NCBI GenBank assembly: GCA_019722365.1
Contig: JADFUC010001017.1
Location: 248,001 to 312,000, forward strand
Reading direction: 5' to 3'
Source: Lithospermum erythrorhizon
Lineage: Eukaryota > Streptophyta > Magnoliopsida > Boraginales > Boraginaceae
DNA: 64,000 nucleotides
The position numbers and the translations under genes are program-made. The notes below the pieces were generated by a model that saw only the letters and a program-made list of their open reading frames with translations, was not told the DNA's origin and did not search any database. Positions 49,730-61,130 of this stretch are shown one piece after another (within the stretch, counting starts at the first letter, position 1; every line of letters starts with the position of its first letter).

Positions 49730-50050
49730 GGATCGACCATTTGTTGATTAGAAGGAATAAAGATAGGTTGCACAAAGCCGAGCTTATAATGATCCCTAAT
49801 GAAGTAACAATCCGACTCAATATGTTTACATCTCTCTAAACTTTTGATTTTATTAAGCGAATTCTGATTTGTTGTCGCGTATAAATTGACCTGTGATCAT
49901 TCCGCAAACCATATTTCAGGAAGATTTTGAAACAAGTGAAGTACCCAAGCATGACTTCCTGATAGCTTGTAACTAGGACACTTAGTCCAATAACTATCAC
50001 AATAAACCTCGATACTCCAAATCACATTTGTGCATTATATAGAATAATTT
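49730..50050 (-). pseudogene. Copia RNase H C-terminal remnant
   Basis: The minus strand reads KCPSYKLSGSHAWVLHL, then LERCKHIESDCYFIRDHY and IPSNQQMVDPWPLK. The middle block is the Copia string ERTKHIEIDCHFVRDK, and the last corresponds to SS-EQLADI-TK-L. The RT core between this and the RT start at 53.2 kb is missing or replaced by the inserted LTR. Confidence 0.8.
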
Positions 50051-50469
50051 ATGTAGGCATGCCCTTCAAATACTTGGCCATGGCTTCAGTGTGACTCGGC
50101 AGGATCTTTGCATAAAAGCTAAGATAATGCATACTAAAGATAAGATCGATGCGGTAAAATTCGAAGTATAACAACTGCAACTATTTCTATATTGCTTGAA
50201 TTTGACAATAAAAGGTGACTCCCTCGTCGCAAACAAACCAATCATGTGGTAAAGGTAGCTCTTGTATTGATTTATTTACATCTTGAGTATTTCGACCTGA
50301 TATCTACAATATAATTCCTGCGGTCAAATACATACCGTTAAGAGCTGGCGATTTGATGCCTAAAAAAACTTTCTATTCAAAATCATGATTATAAAATGAT
50401 GATGTAGAAAAGCCTTGACAGACGACATACATCTTAGATGTACGGTAATAAGGATATCGTCTGGCAATA

Positions 50470-53020
50470 ACGTTCGCCTAAACAATTTTATTAAATTATG
50501 TTTATCGATTCGGTGAATTTGGGACCGGAGATGATAATAATTTCGAATAATTATCGATATATAAAGGCGAGGTATGAGATGAGTAGTAATATATACAGGG
50601 GAATAACACATTTAATCGGTTTCATTATGAGATTTAAGTGCGGAAGAAGTGGAGAAATTAACCAGAAAGCAGAACTTGGTACCACTGATATCTCGCTTAC
50701 CGCATTTGTTAAATCGTCTTACGTCAAAGCCAAATCCCTTTCCCGTTGTGGCGAGACCCCTTCTCCCCCGCTGATTTTCTTTTCTTTTCTCCACCGATTT
50801 GCCGCAGTTTTTGGGGGTTTCTTACATTTGGATTCTCACCGACATTCCAGCGTCTTCCGAGGTAAGAAAAGTTTGAAACTTTGTATTGTTTTTCTTAAGT
50901 TTTTTGGAGAGGTTGACTTTAGTTGACTTTTTGGTTTAATTTTGAAAGTTGTAAATGGTATAAATTATCCTCTAGGCATGAATTATGTGATTGGTAGTGA
51001 TTATAATTGATTTTGAGGTTGAAATGTATTGATTAGGTTAGTTGACTTTTAGAGTTGACTTTTTCTAAATTTCTTTAAATTGTATTATGATGTTTTGGGA
51101 TCTTAATATAGTTGTTTTGGAGTATAGGTGGATGTTTGATGTTGATTGGAAGAGAATATTATGAGTTAGGTTTTTGTAAGTGAGTAGTAATTGGGTTTTG
51201 AATTTAAGGTTGATTATATGGATTAATGGGTTGGGGAATTGATTGTTGGATTAGATTAAATTTAAAGTATTGGAATTGGAGTAGGGGGAGGGGCCGATTT
51301 GATTAGTGATTTGGGGTGGTTAGATTTTGTTGTTTATTAATTAGTTTAAGCGGCGTAATAATATTTTCAGCACCAGAGTTGTTAGGTTGATAACTATAAT
51401 TGTTGTAAGTTGGGGTAATGTTATAATAAAGGAACTTTTAAATTTGAGGTTATTTCGGGTATAAATATGAGATAAAATTATAAGAGCAAAAGAACTACTG
51501 ATTATATAAGTAGTAAATTATATTTTGAATCTTTATTTGATGGTGAGGAAAGATTGTTGTGATTGTGTGGAGCTTATATAGCTAGCCGAGGGTGGTGGTT
51601 ATCTCGAGGTGTATATATGTATTTACTTGAATTGTGTGAGCGTGATATTGTTTGTGTGATTACCCAGGAAACTTATATATGTGAATATTATTGATTGTGA
51701 TTGATATTTGAGCATGATATTGTGAATTTTGTGTTATCTTTGTTGATTGGATATTTGGAAGTTAAGTGGTTGAGCTATTGGGAGATGTTTAGTTAGGTCA
51801 TGGGTGATTTCGGATGTTTAAGTCAAGTTTTGAGGTGTAGGCTTTACAGGCTAATTTGACTTGTTGATGTTAAGATTGCATTTGGATGATTTAAGTGTGT
51901 TGATATTACTGGTACTTGATCACGAATTAATATTTTATTGTACAAATGCTTCGGTATTGAGTGTGTTGACTAATATCTCATGACAGTCTCTTAGTATTAT
52001 TTGATATTGCCTAGTACTTCGGTATTGAGTGTGTTGATAATGCCTCGTACTTGATTGACATTGAGTGTGTTGTTATTATTTCGTGCCGGTGGCCAAGGTG
52101 TGTTGTTGTACCTCGTACTTGATTATTGAGTGTGTTGTTGTGCCTTATGCTGACCCAGTCTGAGTGTGTTGTTCTCCTACTTGAGTTGAGGTTGTTTATA
52201 TGCGCGTGGTGGTAGAAAGCGGATATATTGGTTGGTTGAGTTATATATTGTGGATGTTGGTTTGCTTTTGAGGTATAGTTGAGAGATTGGAATGGATGAT
52301 TGATATATTTAGAATTATTGGTATACATTTTGGACTTTCGTGGTTATAGTTTCATGTAGTTGTGTGATTTCTATCTTTGGTGGATTAACAATGAGACATG
52401 CTTGTGACGATATGTTGTTTGATGTGGAATATTATACTTACCTTGAGATTGATTTGCCCAATAAGACCTTAGATTGTATGATGTTATAAGCGGCTGTAAA
52501 TTCCCTTGAAATCATGTCTTGTAAGCCTTGATATATCTTTCTTTTTTATTCTTGGGGTTCTTGGATACCATATGACTCTAGCTATTTTGAGACCAAGTTC
52601 TGTAAGTATTCACTAAGCCGCTGGCCGACTTCACGCTAATTAATGCGGGCGATTTTTCGTGATGTCGGATCGGCAATTAGCGACTTGACATCACCAAATG
52701 CTGTTTGTGCGATCATTGGTTTAGACTTAAGGTGGCGGCGGGTGGCAGAATGATCCTCTGATCTTGTCTATTTTGTTGTAGTTGTTTTTTTGTTTAGTCT
52801 GTGTCTATCATGTTGTATTGGTTGAGGTAAGTTGAATTTTGTTCATGTATTTTTGTAAGCGATGTAAAGTATTTTGAGGAGTTTATGTTTTATGGATTGA
52901 CTTGTGTGTGGTTAGGTATCATGAATGGATGTTCATCTTTTAAAAATGAGTCAAATGTCGATTTGGTGACTACGGTGTTCGAGGATCGTCTTGACTTTGA
53001 CCTCGGGCGGCCGACTTCCA
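50470..53020 (+). mobile_element. Gypsy-like LTR inserted in the Copia RT region
   Basis: A 5'-leader-like stretch with a donor-like site (ccgaggtaagaaaag at about 50858-50872), many gttgactttt strings and a GC-richer end (ggtggcggcgggtgg near 52.74 kb, cgggcggccgact near 53.0 kb) are shared with the plus LTR at 36.9-40 kb. It separates the Copia RT start from the RNase H end, so it was inserted after the Copia element. Boundaries are approximate. No internal Gypsy sequence is seen, so it is probably a solo LTR. Confidence 0.55.
51950..52180 (+). repeat. Tandem minirepeat around gagtgtgttg inside the LTR
   Basis: The phrase (cctcgtactt)gat(t)attgagtgtgttg recurs about seven times at 20-50 bp spacing between 51953 and 52175. 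It occupies the place that palindromic ggtataag repeats take in the related LTRs, so this LTR family seems to tolerate or favour a repeat array there. Confidence 0.6.
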
Positions 53021-53179
53021 GGCGAATCGTTTATATCATCTACATATACTATAAGTGCTTGAAATCTGCGTAATGCGTCTATACAAGAACAAACAAGGAT
53101 CATGATGTGATTGAATGAAACCATAGGACACTATCTTGTCACGTAAATTCCCGGAATTCTTGCACAGAAATTGACATAT

Positions 53180-53710
53180 AGACTTTTTCCATGCTCTTCA
53201 CTTGCTTATAACGGTAATGACATGTATGTCACTTGTTTAGTAACATAATAAAGGCATTATTAATATCCATTTGATGTAAAATTTACCCGCTTTGCCGTTG
53301 TAAATAGTCTGATTTTAGCCACGGGAGAGAAAGCGCTCGAAATCAATGCCCTCTATTTGGTTGTAACCTTTAGCCATCAGTCTTGCCTTGTATTTGTCTT
53401 GATTCTCTCTGGTTTCTTTTGATCTTGTACATCACCCACAACCTATTGGTTTAGTTCCGATCCGAGCGACTGAAGTTTCATTGGCGATCTTTCCATGTGT
53501 CTTTGCTTGCTTATATGAATATGGCTCCTTCTCCACACTAATGTTAGTTAAGAAACACAAATAATCTTTTGTATACACACTATACATGTTGATATAGACC
53601 GTTGAGACAACTTCATTCTTAGAATTATTAGTGCTATCTATACTAACAATTTCAACAATAGGAGACACTACAGGAGATTCAGGCATATCATATTCACAAG
53701 ACATCATCAA
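53180..53710 (-). pseudogene. Copia reverse transcriptase N-terminal remnant
   Basis: The frame 53710-53432 reads DYLCFLTNISVEKEPYSYKQ, matching the Copia lead-in (Y--FL--IS---EP-SY-QA). Next come PIGCG, KYKARLMAKGYNQIEGIDF and, in another frame, FYIKWILIMPLLCY (for F-HQMD-NNAFLHG). Homology stops at about 53.1 kb, near the inserted LTR. Confidence 0.85.
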
Positions 53711-53749
53711 CTATACTCTCTTGAGTAGAATTCAAAATTCTAGATTAGG

Positions 53750-54600
53750 ATAGAGATACAAAATTCATAAAACACGACATCTCTAGAAATTGTAAGTTCA
53801 TTCTTCTTAAAGTCCCAACAATTAGGCCCTTTGTGATACGAGGATAACCTATAAGAAGATACAAGCAAAAGAAATCTCTATAATTAAACTTTTTGAAGGC
53901 ATAGTATTTGACAGCATAACATAGACACCCAAGAAGTTTCGGATTACTAACAACGGGTGCTCCTACCCGTATAACGGTTCATAAAGGGAATTTCGATTAT
54001 GCAAAATATATAGCAGGCAACCTATTAATGATGTAAAGTTGCGATTAAATCTGCATCCCTCCAAAATTTTTGTGGCATAAATGATTGTATCATTAAGGCC
54101 CTTGCACACTATAACCAGTGTTGATATTTTCTCTCACTTTAATACCATTTTGTTATTGGAGTATACACCTAATCTTTAAATACTACAAAACACTTAACTG
54201 AATTTTAAATGTTAAGTGAAATTTACTCTACGAACTCACTCCATTCTCCGGTTCGTCCCTTTTAATTTCACTCAAGACTTGTACTTTAATACTTATAAAA
54301 AAATTCAAATACTCCTACTACTATCTTCTATCGAGTAGGGAAATACTTGGTATCACTGCAGTAGCGACAGGCCCAGATCAATATACCAAATCAGTAACAG
54401 ATTTAGACAAATCATAGATTTATTTAAGCATATTCACTTTGTTGTTTGGCTAAAGAGACAAAACATAACAGGTTACGTAGAAAAATTAAAATCTAGATCC
54501 TTAAACAACCTCTTTAATACTTCACTAGAAACATGGCCTAGCCTAGAGTGCCACAATTTAACATATGTGAATTTTCACTAGCATTAACTAAAAATACTAT
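53750..54600 (-). pseudogene. Copia integrase and GAG-pre-integrase remnant
   Basis: On minus, SNPKLLGCLCYAVKYYAFKK (near 53.9 kb) and FKKNELTISRDVVFYE (near 53.78 kb) match the end of Copia integrases (FGCLCYA and ISRDVVFHE). Upstream, LGHVSSEVLKRLFKDLDFN in broken frames near 54.5 kb matches the GAG-pre-integrase HSRLGH block. Frames are interrupted. Confidence 0.8.
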
Positions 54601-55264
54601 TAGGAATCTATTTGGAAACAATCCTTGTATAAAAGAACATTCAAAAGACTCTTCACTCAGCATAAAGCTCTTTGTCTGCCTTTGCAATTGCTAAATTCTC
54701 GGAGGACTCGACATCACGCATCACACAATAGTAATGCAATTTGAACAAAACTCGACTTTGTCTCGATTCATATTAACGGATAACAGATTATATTTGAAAG
54801 AAGGCACAAATAAATAATGCATCCAACATAATAACTTCCATATAAATTGATATTCCTTGCATACTGTCATTTCATTTGTATTACTCAGGGCAAATTCACT
54901 AAGACACCTTGTTTTAACTTATCCCAAAAACTAAATCTTGACAGGGTTATTAACCATATGTGTGAAAGTTCCACTTTATACATAATCCGACATTCCGTAT
55001 GCTGAATATTAGTAATATTATGAAACAATACTACTACCAAGTGATCAAATCCCTTAAAATTAGCTTGTGTCTACAAGCGCTCGGAGAGCGACATCCATAA
55101 CTTACACTTTCACCGCTTTTGATGTCTTATTGTATCGAGTTGAGATCGCGCTCTGCCGGCCAAATCCTTCCCTACTTTTGAAGATCTCGAAAAGGGTACT
55201 CATTTCTTGGACCGTACTAGCCTTTTCTTTCATCTTACGATTGAATCGGGCCTTTGATTAGGAA

Positions 55265-55440
55265 ATTCTTGAGCTTGAAAGCAATCCTTCACGAGATGAC
55301 CTATTTTACCCATGAGTTGTCACTTACTAGCTTTATCTAACTTGTAAATCCGTTTTATTTTGGAATATGGTGAAAATGAAAGGTTATAATACTCTATTGT
55401 TTTGGTATTGTGACCTTACTTGATCATGAATTAAATTTTG
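55265..55440 (-). pseudogene. Copia gag zinc-knuckle remnant
   Basis: The minus strand reads KLDKASK, a stop, then QLMGKIGHLVKDCFQAQEF. This equals the Copia knuckle C--CG--GH---TCF with the first Cys pair lost. Confidence 0.55.
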
Positions 55441-55481
55441 AGGCTACTTGCATTGCAGACACACCAGCTTGCATAGGAATG

Positions 55482-57166
55482 TGTGGCAACCTTACGTTTC
55501 CTCGACATTTACCCGATCATGTCGCCGTAACCTGACTAATCCTTTCGTCTTGCACTTCTTAACACCTCGTGCTTGCTTAGTTTACTTCAAAGCTAAGTAA
55601 CCCTATTTAATAAAATTCTCCATCCTCACAAATCAAGACAACACAAAAAAGCTTCTCTTAGCCTACTTTCTTGGCATGACTGTTCACTTGCTTTCCCAAA
55701 TTGTTCTTTCATTTGGTGCTTATTCTCCTCTTAAATCATAATTTTAAAGTTTCTATCAAGTTCAAGAAGGAAAAAGGTATAACTATATCATTTTATTGGT
55801 TAAATAACTAGTTTTGTAATTATGTCAAGTTACTTTAATTAGCTAAATTTATCCATTAATAATATTTAAAAGTTCATATTTGTGGTTTAAACATAAGTAT
55901 ATTTGGACTAAGTATAATTAAATTATATAAGTTGATTGCTGGCTGCTGTAAATTATAGAATAAATATCTTAGTTAGTTTAATTATGTAATAGATTTTGGA
56001 TAGTAGTATTCAATTCAGTTCTTGATATAACTTCTTCCTAGTTTGGATATAGACAAAGTTAAAATGGGTATAGTGGTATGAGTATAAAATGAGATGAAAT
56101 TATAGTTCAGTGTAGTTCACCAATTTAGTAGCTATTGTTGGGTGAGATTACAAATAAAGCAGTATTATGTTCTTTAGGTGTAAATATAGGTAATTTCAAA
56201 TGGAAGAAGTTGTGGACATTTGGCTTGGCATTGAGGTGAGTATTTATATCGCGTGACATAACCTTTCATATATATATTGACATATGTAAGTTGTATAGTT
56301 TCTTAAATAAAGTTATATATATTGTTATGATGTGAGACTTGCTGACGTTCAGTGTTATTATATGATCGGTTGTGATGCGATGATGATGATGTGATGATTG
56401 TTGATGTGATTTGTTGTTGGACTCTATTCGATTAGTTGGTTCTCTCTAGAGGTTGAGATGTATTCAAATACACTTGGGTGTAGAGGTGAGTGGAAGTTGT
56501 ATTTTATTGGTCTTCGTTTTGCTTGGTATAGAGAGCCTTGAATGGCGTTGTTTTCCTTTATTAGGGTGGTGTAGACTCACAATAGGGGTCAAATGCAGAT
56601 TGATGGCAGTTATGATTCATCGTTATGCTGCACTATTTGATATTATCGGATTGGTTGGTCTTAGTTGAGAAGTTGGTTGTATCAGTGTGAAACTATATTT
56701 TGACATGAACTTTACTTGTCTTATAAACTTTCTGAAATATACGATTTTGCATATGTATATATATATGTGTGATTAGTTATGTTCGATATTCATTGACTTC
56801 ATTGCTTTATTGAGACTTCCCAGATATTTGTAGTTGAAGAGATGTTCGTGTGGCATCATCTTTTTGTGGCGGAGAGGCGAGTATCATCGTAGAGTGCGAT
56901 TCGGGTGGCTCGATATCCTCGGCATTCTTCTTCTTCAGGCCCTCATGGTATTTTGGCGGAATGGCATATTTTGATCATGTTATGTATATATGTTTTGAGG
57001 TTGATATAAATGTTGTCTTAGAGACTTTTGAGATTATTGTTCGGTGATATTTTGGTTGTATATTTTGCGTAGTTTTGCTGCTAAAGTGCCATACATTGAC
57101 TACGATGCTTAGAGATTATTAACGATCTTAGCCTTGGGTGCGGCCGGACTGAGGCGGTTCGTTACA
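55482..57166 (+). mobile_element. Gypsy-like LTR inserted in the Copia gag
   Basis: The right end gaggcggttcgttaca at 57151-57166 is the classical Gypsy LTR end, and the proposed left end tgtggcaacc lies at 55482. Copia gag coding is present immediately to the right (57.17 kb) and the knuckle to the left (55.3 kb), so this is an insertion. The interior has no pol. The 5-bp flanks do not match, so the left border is provisional. Confidence 0.55.
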
Positions 57167-57640
57167 ATTGTAGAAGACTATTGAGAGTCCTTCCCGCTAA
57201 CTTTTGCGGTATAGATAGCTTCTTACGAGCTCCTTATAACACAAGGACGACTCCTCCCCCAGCGGGTCTCGATCTATTTCCCATAAGCGAGAAAAGCATC
57301 TGCGGCATATGTCGCCTCTTGCCAAATCCTTTGACATTGCATTAAAGATCCAAGAGATTAATGTTGCATTGAATTTTATCCATTGTTTATGAGTATCTAC
57401 TGCAGCATCAGGTCAATTGTATTCACCATTGATGAATAAGACCTTATCCCTTGCTTGCAGAGCTATGATCATTGCTCTACTCCAAGTTTGATAATTATGT
57501 TCGGTTAAGCGGATCTAACCAAGACTAGCTCGAATGATCACGGAGCTATGAAGGTATAGAGGAGATCGTCTTTGTACTTTTGAAAACTTCGAATTTTTAT
57601 TTGTTGGTATAATGTCATCAGCCATTTCAAGATTTGATCA
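57167..57640 (-). pseudogene. Copia gag N-terminal remnant
   Basis: From a likely ATG near 57630 (MADDIIPTNKN) the minus strand reads IRLTEHNYQTWSRAMIIALQ, ARDKVLFINGEYN, then PDAAVDTHKQWIKFNATLIS and WIFNAMSKDLA. This is the Copia gag pattern L-G-NY--WSRAM--AL--K-KLGF--G...W---N--V-SWI-N---. At least one stop and one frameshift occur. Confidence 0.8.
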
Positions 57641-58558
57641 AGGTGAAAAATGACTAAAACACATTCAACACAATTGTTATGAATCGACCTCGAGCTACGA
57701 TACCCAATAAATAATATAATAAATCAATTAATTAATACCATTAAAGATGTAAAATTAAGCTTGAAATAGTAATGTGATATAAGAATGCAGAAGAAGAAGA
57801 CATGAAATACTACAAATCAAACTTCTAATGAAATTGAAGGGTTACAATCGGTATTTATAAGTTACTTATTACATATACGGAAGATTAATTGTCGGCTTGA
57901 ATCTTTTATAATCAAAAGATCTCATCGATCTAAAATATATATAAGATAGAACCACAACTGGTCAACGCCTGGTCCACGAGAGTATGCGATTGGCTCACGT
58001 TTATTAAATAGACTTCGGGTTCGAATCTCCGCGGCGACAATAACTCTCAGAATAATATTGTCTGCCTCCAAGCGAACTCCAGTCAACGCACGAACATCAG
58101 CGCACCAACCCGATCATACCATACTCTTTCAATCCTTTTATAATCACCATGCTTACAAGTGGTGTAAGCCTATAAATATAACTCATGGCATGATTAATGA
58201 CCAAGAAGCCCAAGTGTTAAGTACCCAAGTACAAGCCTCTTACGTGCGATTATGGGTTCGATTCTCATAAGGAGCGAATCTTATATTGAAGTGGTTAAAA
58301 GGAAAAACTTTAGTCATCGTCGGTGAGGAGCATAGAGTCGTTAGTCTGGCGGTTTTAAGCGCGATTTTAATTAGTTAATGATTATCTTGAATGATTCTCC
58401 ATCTAATTATGTTCCAAAAGGGCCATTACAACTTGCCACATAAAACTTAGTATTTCTTTACTTTTCCTACTTAAATCTAACAACAACTCAAAGTTTCCTA
58501 ACCAACATTTCTTCTTAGAATTCTCTATCCAAACACTAACATTCTAGGCAGATCAGAC

Positions 58559-58810
58559 ATGGGCAAGATTGTAATGAAAGAAAACATCAACAAAAAACCG
58601 AGTTCATCAAATTATTATCCAGCAGCAACTTCTCAGGTTCTTCAACCTTGTCAATATAGATATGTGCCTCAAGAATCCAAATTCTGTAGTGTCCCAAATG
58701 TTGTCGTAGTTGAAGCCGCTACGGTTATAATAAGCAACGCTAGCTATGAAGTGTCTCTATTGCATAGAAAAGATTGGAGTCCAATTTGTTTTGTACTTAC
58801 TAGTGTATAA
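58559..58810 (+). CDS. Candidate ORF, 83 residues, unrecognised
   Basis: The ATG at 58559 (gacATGGGC) has a good plant context and is preceded by a C/A-rich leader that looks like a 5' UTR (58440-58558). The protein starts MGKIVMKENINKKPSSSNYY, has a Cys/Tyr/Gln/Pro-rich middle (LQPCQYRYVPQESKFC) and a hydrophobic stretch (VVVVEAATVII). No signal peptide or known domain is recognised. It could be a small gene, a gene fragment or chance. Confidence 0.25.
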   Translation: MGKIVMKENINKKPSSSNYYPAATSQVLQPCQYRYVPQESKFCSVPNVVVVEAATVIISNASYEVSLLHRKDWSPICFVLTSV

Positions 58811-59935
58811 GCTACCCAAAAATCTCTAATCCACGTAACTAAAAGATCAGAGTAGACTAATGGAATGGTTGACTCTTGTCAGTCTTGTGGGAGGAGTCGC
58901 TTAAATTGCTCTTTGACTATGCAGTTGGTGTACTTTTCTAGTTTTCTTGTAGTGTATATCACTTCTGTCTTTGTCAGGCATTGTAATTTTGAAGGTTTGG
59001 GATACATCACCTGCCTTTTAAAATATAAATTTATAATGATAACTACTTAAGAGTATGATGTAAAATAAAATCTTTTTAAAAAGTTATGTTTAATGGGCTT
59101 ATTAGGCTAGTTTTATTTATGATGGTTGATCTTTTCTTTACCTCAATCATGCATTGGATTTATAATTTATAAATGGATTGCCAATGAACGTGAAAGTTCG
59201 ATTAGATTTGAGGCTGTTTTGAAGGATCAGCATTAGAAACGAAAAATTTTAAATACATATTCGGCGAATCGAGGCGAAAGTTTAAAGTTAGGCTCGGTGC
59301 ATGTTGTGGACTTGTCCATATGGTAATATGGACTTATGGTCGGGTATACATTCCCCTTAACTCAAAATAACACAAGACATTAGATCATTCATATAACATG
59401 CCTCAAGACATCTACTTATTTAAATGCTCACAGAATAGGAAGATGAAAAAAAATAAAAAAAGTATCCCATGACATGATTCCTATCTTACAAAACTTTCTC
59501 AAATATTTTAGGGAATGTCTCATATTTGAGCATTTCCCAAACCACTTTTCTTCTTAAAAATTAATTGAGCCAAAAATAAAATAGGAAATCTAAATTTGTA
59601 TAAAATTAAAAGTACATAATTTAGTAAGTGATATAGTAATTGTTTTGAGAAAAATTATGAAATCTTGGATCTCTTGGCTGGCCCTTCACCTAATTCAACT
59701 ACCCATTGTTTTAGTTAAATAGTTGGCAAAAAAATTCAACACTCCCAATTGTAAATGATCTTAGTGTAGCATTGGTAGGTGTTGGCCAAACATACGTTAA
59801 GACATTTTTTTGAGTGTTTTCTTGATTAAAAACCGAGATTTTTTAGTTTGGTAAATTTTTGCAATTCAATGATGTAAAGTGAACGCATAGAGAGCAAATG
59901 ATTTTGGATGATTTCTGGTTCAAAATGTTTATCTT

Positions 59936-60197
59936 TTATCGTTGATCGCTCAGCGTAGGAGGAAGACACATTCCCTTGTAGTTAGTACATCGCGTGTAGA
60001 GGAAGTTGTCGAGAGATGTGCGCCGAGCCAGTCGTAACCCCACCCCATACCTGACGCCGAACACCATGCATAACTGTCGAGGCCTTGTACCAGATTCCAA
60101 CCAGCAATTTCTTGAATCAAAAGTTGAGATTTTGCTCACTGAATTTGCCATTCTATATATGGGGTTTTTTAGCATAGCGCGGCAAGAGATTAAATGA
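59936..60197. other. Overlapping open frames on both strands, unrecognised
   Basis: A minus frame (60175-59936, 79 codons; contains STFDSRNCWLESGTRPRQ) and a plus frame (60006-60197, 63 codons; contains TPYLTPNTMHNCRGLVPD) overlap in a GC-richer patch of otherwise AT-rich DNA. The higher GC content suggests a gene or transposon fragment. Neither frame matches a family I know. Confidence 0.2.
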
Positions 60198-61130
60198 ATT
60201 TACGCAATTTTTTTATACATTTTTGAGATGTTTGGTAAAATAGGAGTATGATATGGTATTATCTAGATCTATATCCATTTCTATGTTGTTCTATGAGATA
60301 GATACACATTATTTTATTATACAAAGTTGATGTAGTAAATCTTATACTACCTCAACCTTTAATTCATTTTAATTATGATTTTAATGTTCACGTCAATCTT
60401 TATCATAAATTATTATTTAATTATGTCTTGAAAAATATGAAGAATTTGATAAAAATATACTATGTAATTGATTGTCAAAACGTGATAAAAACAAAAAATT
60501 ATAATTTCAAATAATTATATTTTAGAAAATGGTACATTACTTATAAAATATATTTTCGACAATAAATTAATAACATGACATGTACGTGCATTTTGAGAAC
60601 CGATCTATTCAAGTAAACCGCTATATACAAAATGAAAAATAAGAAATCTGTTATTCTCAAAATTTACTTTTTTCCACGATAGTAATTAGAAATTATAAAA
60701 TTCTAATTTAACAGTTAAAGTTTAAGCCGACATAAATAATTTCGTCCGTCTTTCTTTCAAACTGCACACCAATCGGCTTCTATCTCACATGACTAAAGTT
60801 GAATCAAGATAGATTAAGAGTGTATGGATCGGTGGATTCTTTCAAAGACGAAACCTAAATCTATTCGGTTCTAATCGATTCCGATCGCAACGGTTCCGAT
60901 TTGGGTACGATTTTGGCCCCAATTTAAATTTTGTTAGCAGATGTAATAAAAAATGAGCAAATTTCGACAAAATTAACAAATTTGTGTCTCAATTATCAAA
61001 ATTAATTTCATTGAATCAAATTTGGGGTAATGTTATTGTTGAGGTTTTCAAAAAATAAAAAATGGTTGAAAATTAAAAGAAGTAGAGTTGAAAAACAAGG
61101 TTGAGCCCATAGTTTTGAGTATTCCGAATT

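Larger units (their letters stand above)
49213..58132 (-). mobile_element. Ty1/Copia retrotransposon (minus), degraded, with two nested LTR insertions
   Basis: Direct repeats of about 400-450 bp flank the region: about 49213-49660 and about 57735-58132 share ccattaaagatgtaaaatta, gttacaatcggt, ttattacatat, atcgatctaaaatat, aatagacttcgggtt and caaccaatcatacc-ta. Between them, on minus, are gag (57.17-57.63 kb), zinc knuckle (about 55.3 kb), GAG-pre-integrase and integrase (53.8-54.6 kb), reverse transcriptase start (53.2-53.7 kb) and the RNase H end (49.7-50.05 kb): the Copia order. Two plus-strand Gypsy-like LTRs interrupt it, between gag and knuckle and inside the RT. All domains carry stops. 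A primer-binding-site-like string (tgggtatcgtagc on minus, about 57699-57711) lies near the right LTR. Confidence 0.8.
58133..61130. other. Flank between the Copia element and VPS33, no recognised gene
   Basis: AT-rich spacer. It contains a candidate ORF (58559-58810) and an overlapping pair of frames on both strands at 59.94-60.2 kb, neither recognised. The last part must contain the VPS33 promoter and 5' UTR. No strong TATA box stands out. Confidence 0.45.

Noticed and set aside
57960..58030. Possible tRNA/SINE because of gggttcgaatct
   Set aside because: The same place in the left-hand Copia repeat (about 49.5 kb) has gggttgaatcc, so the string belongs to the Copia LTR; no A box at the proper distance and no cloverleaf.
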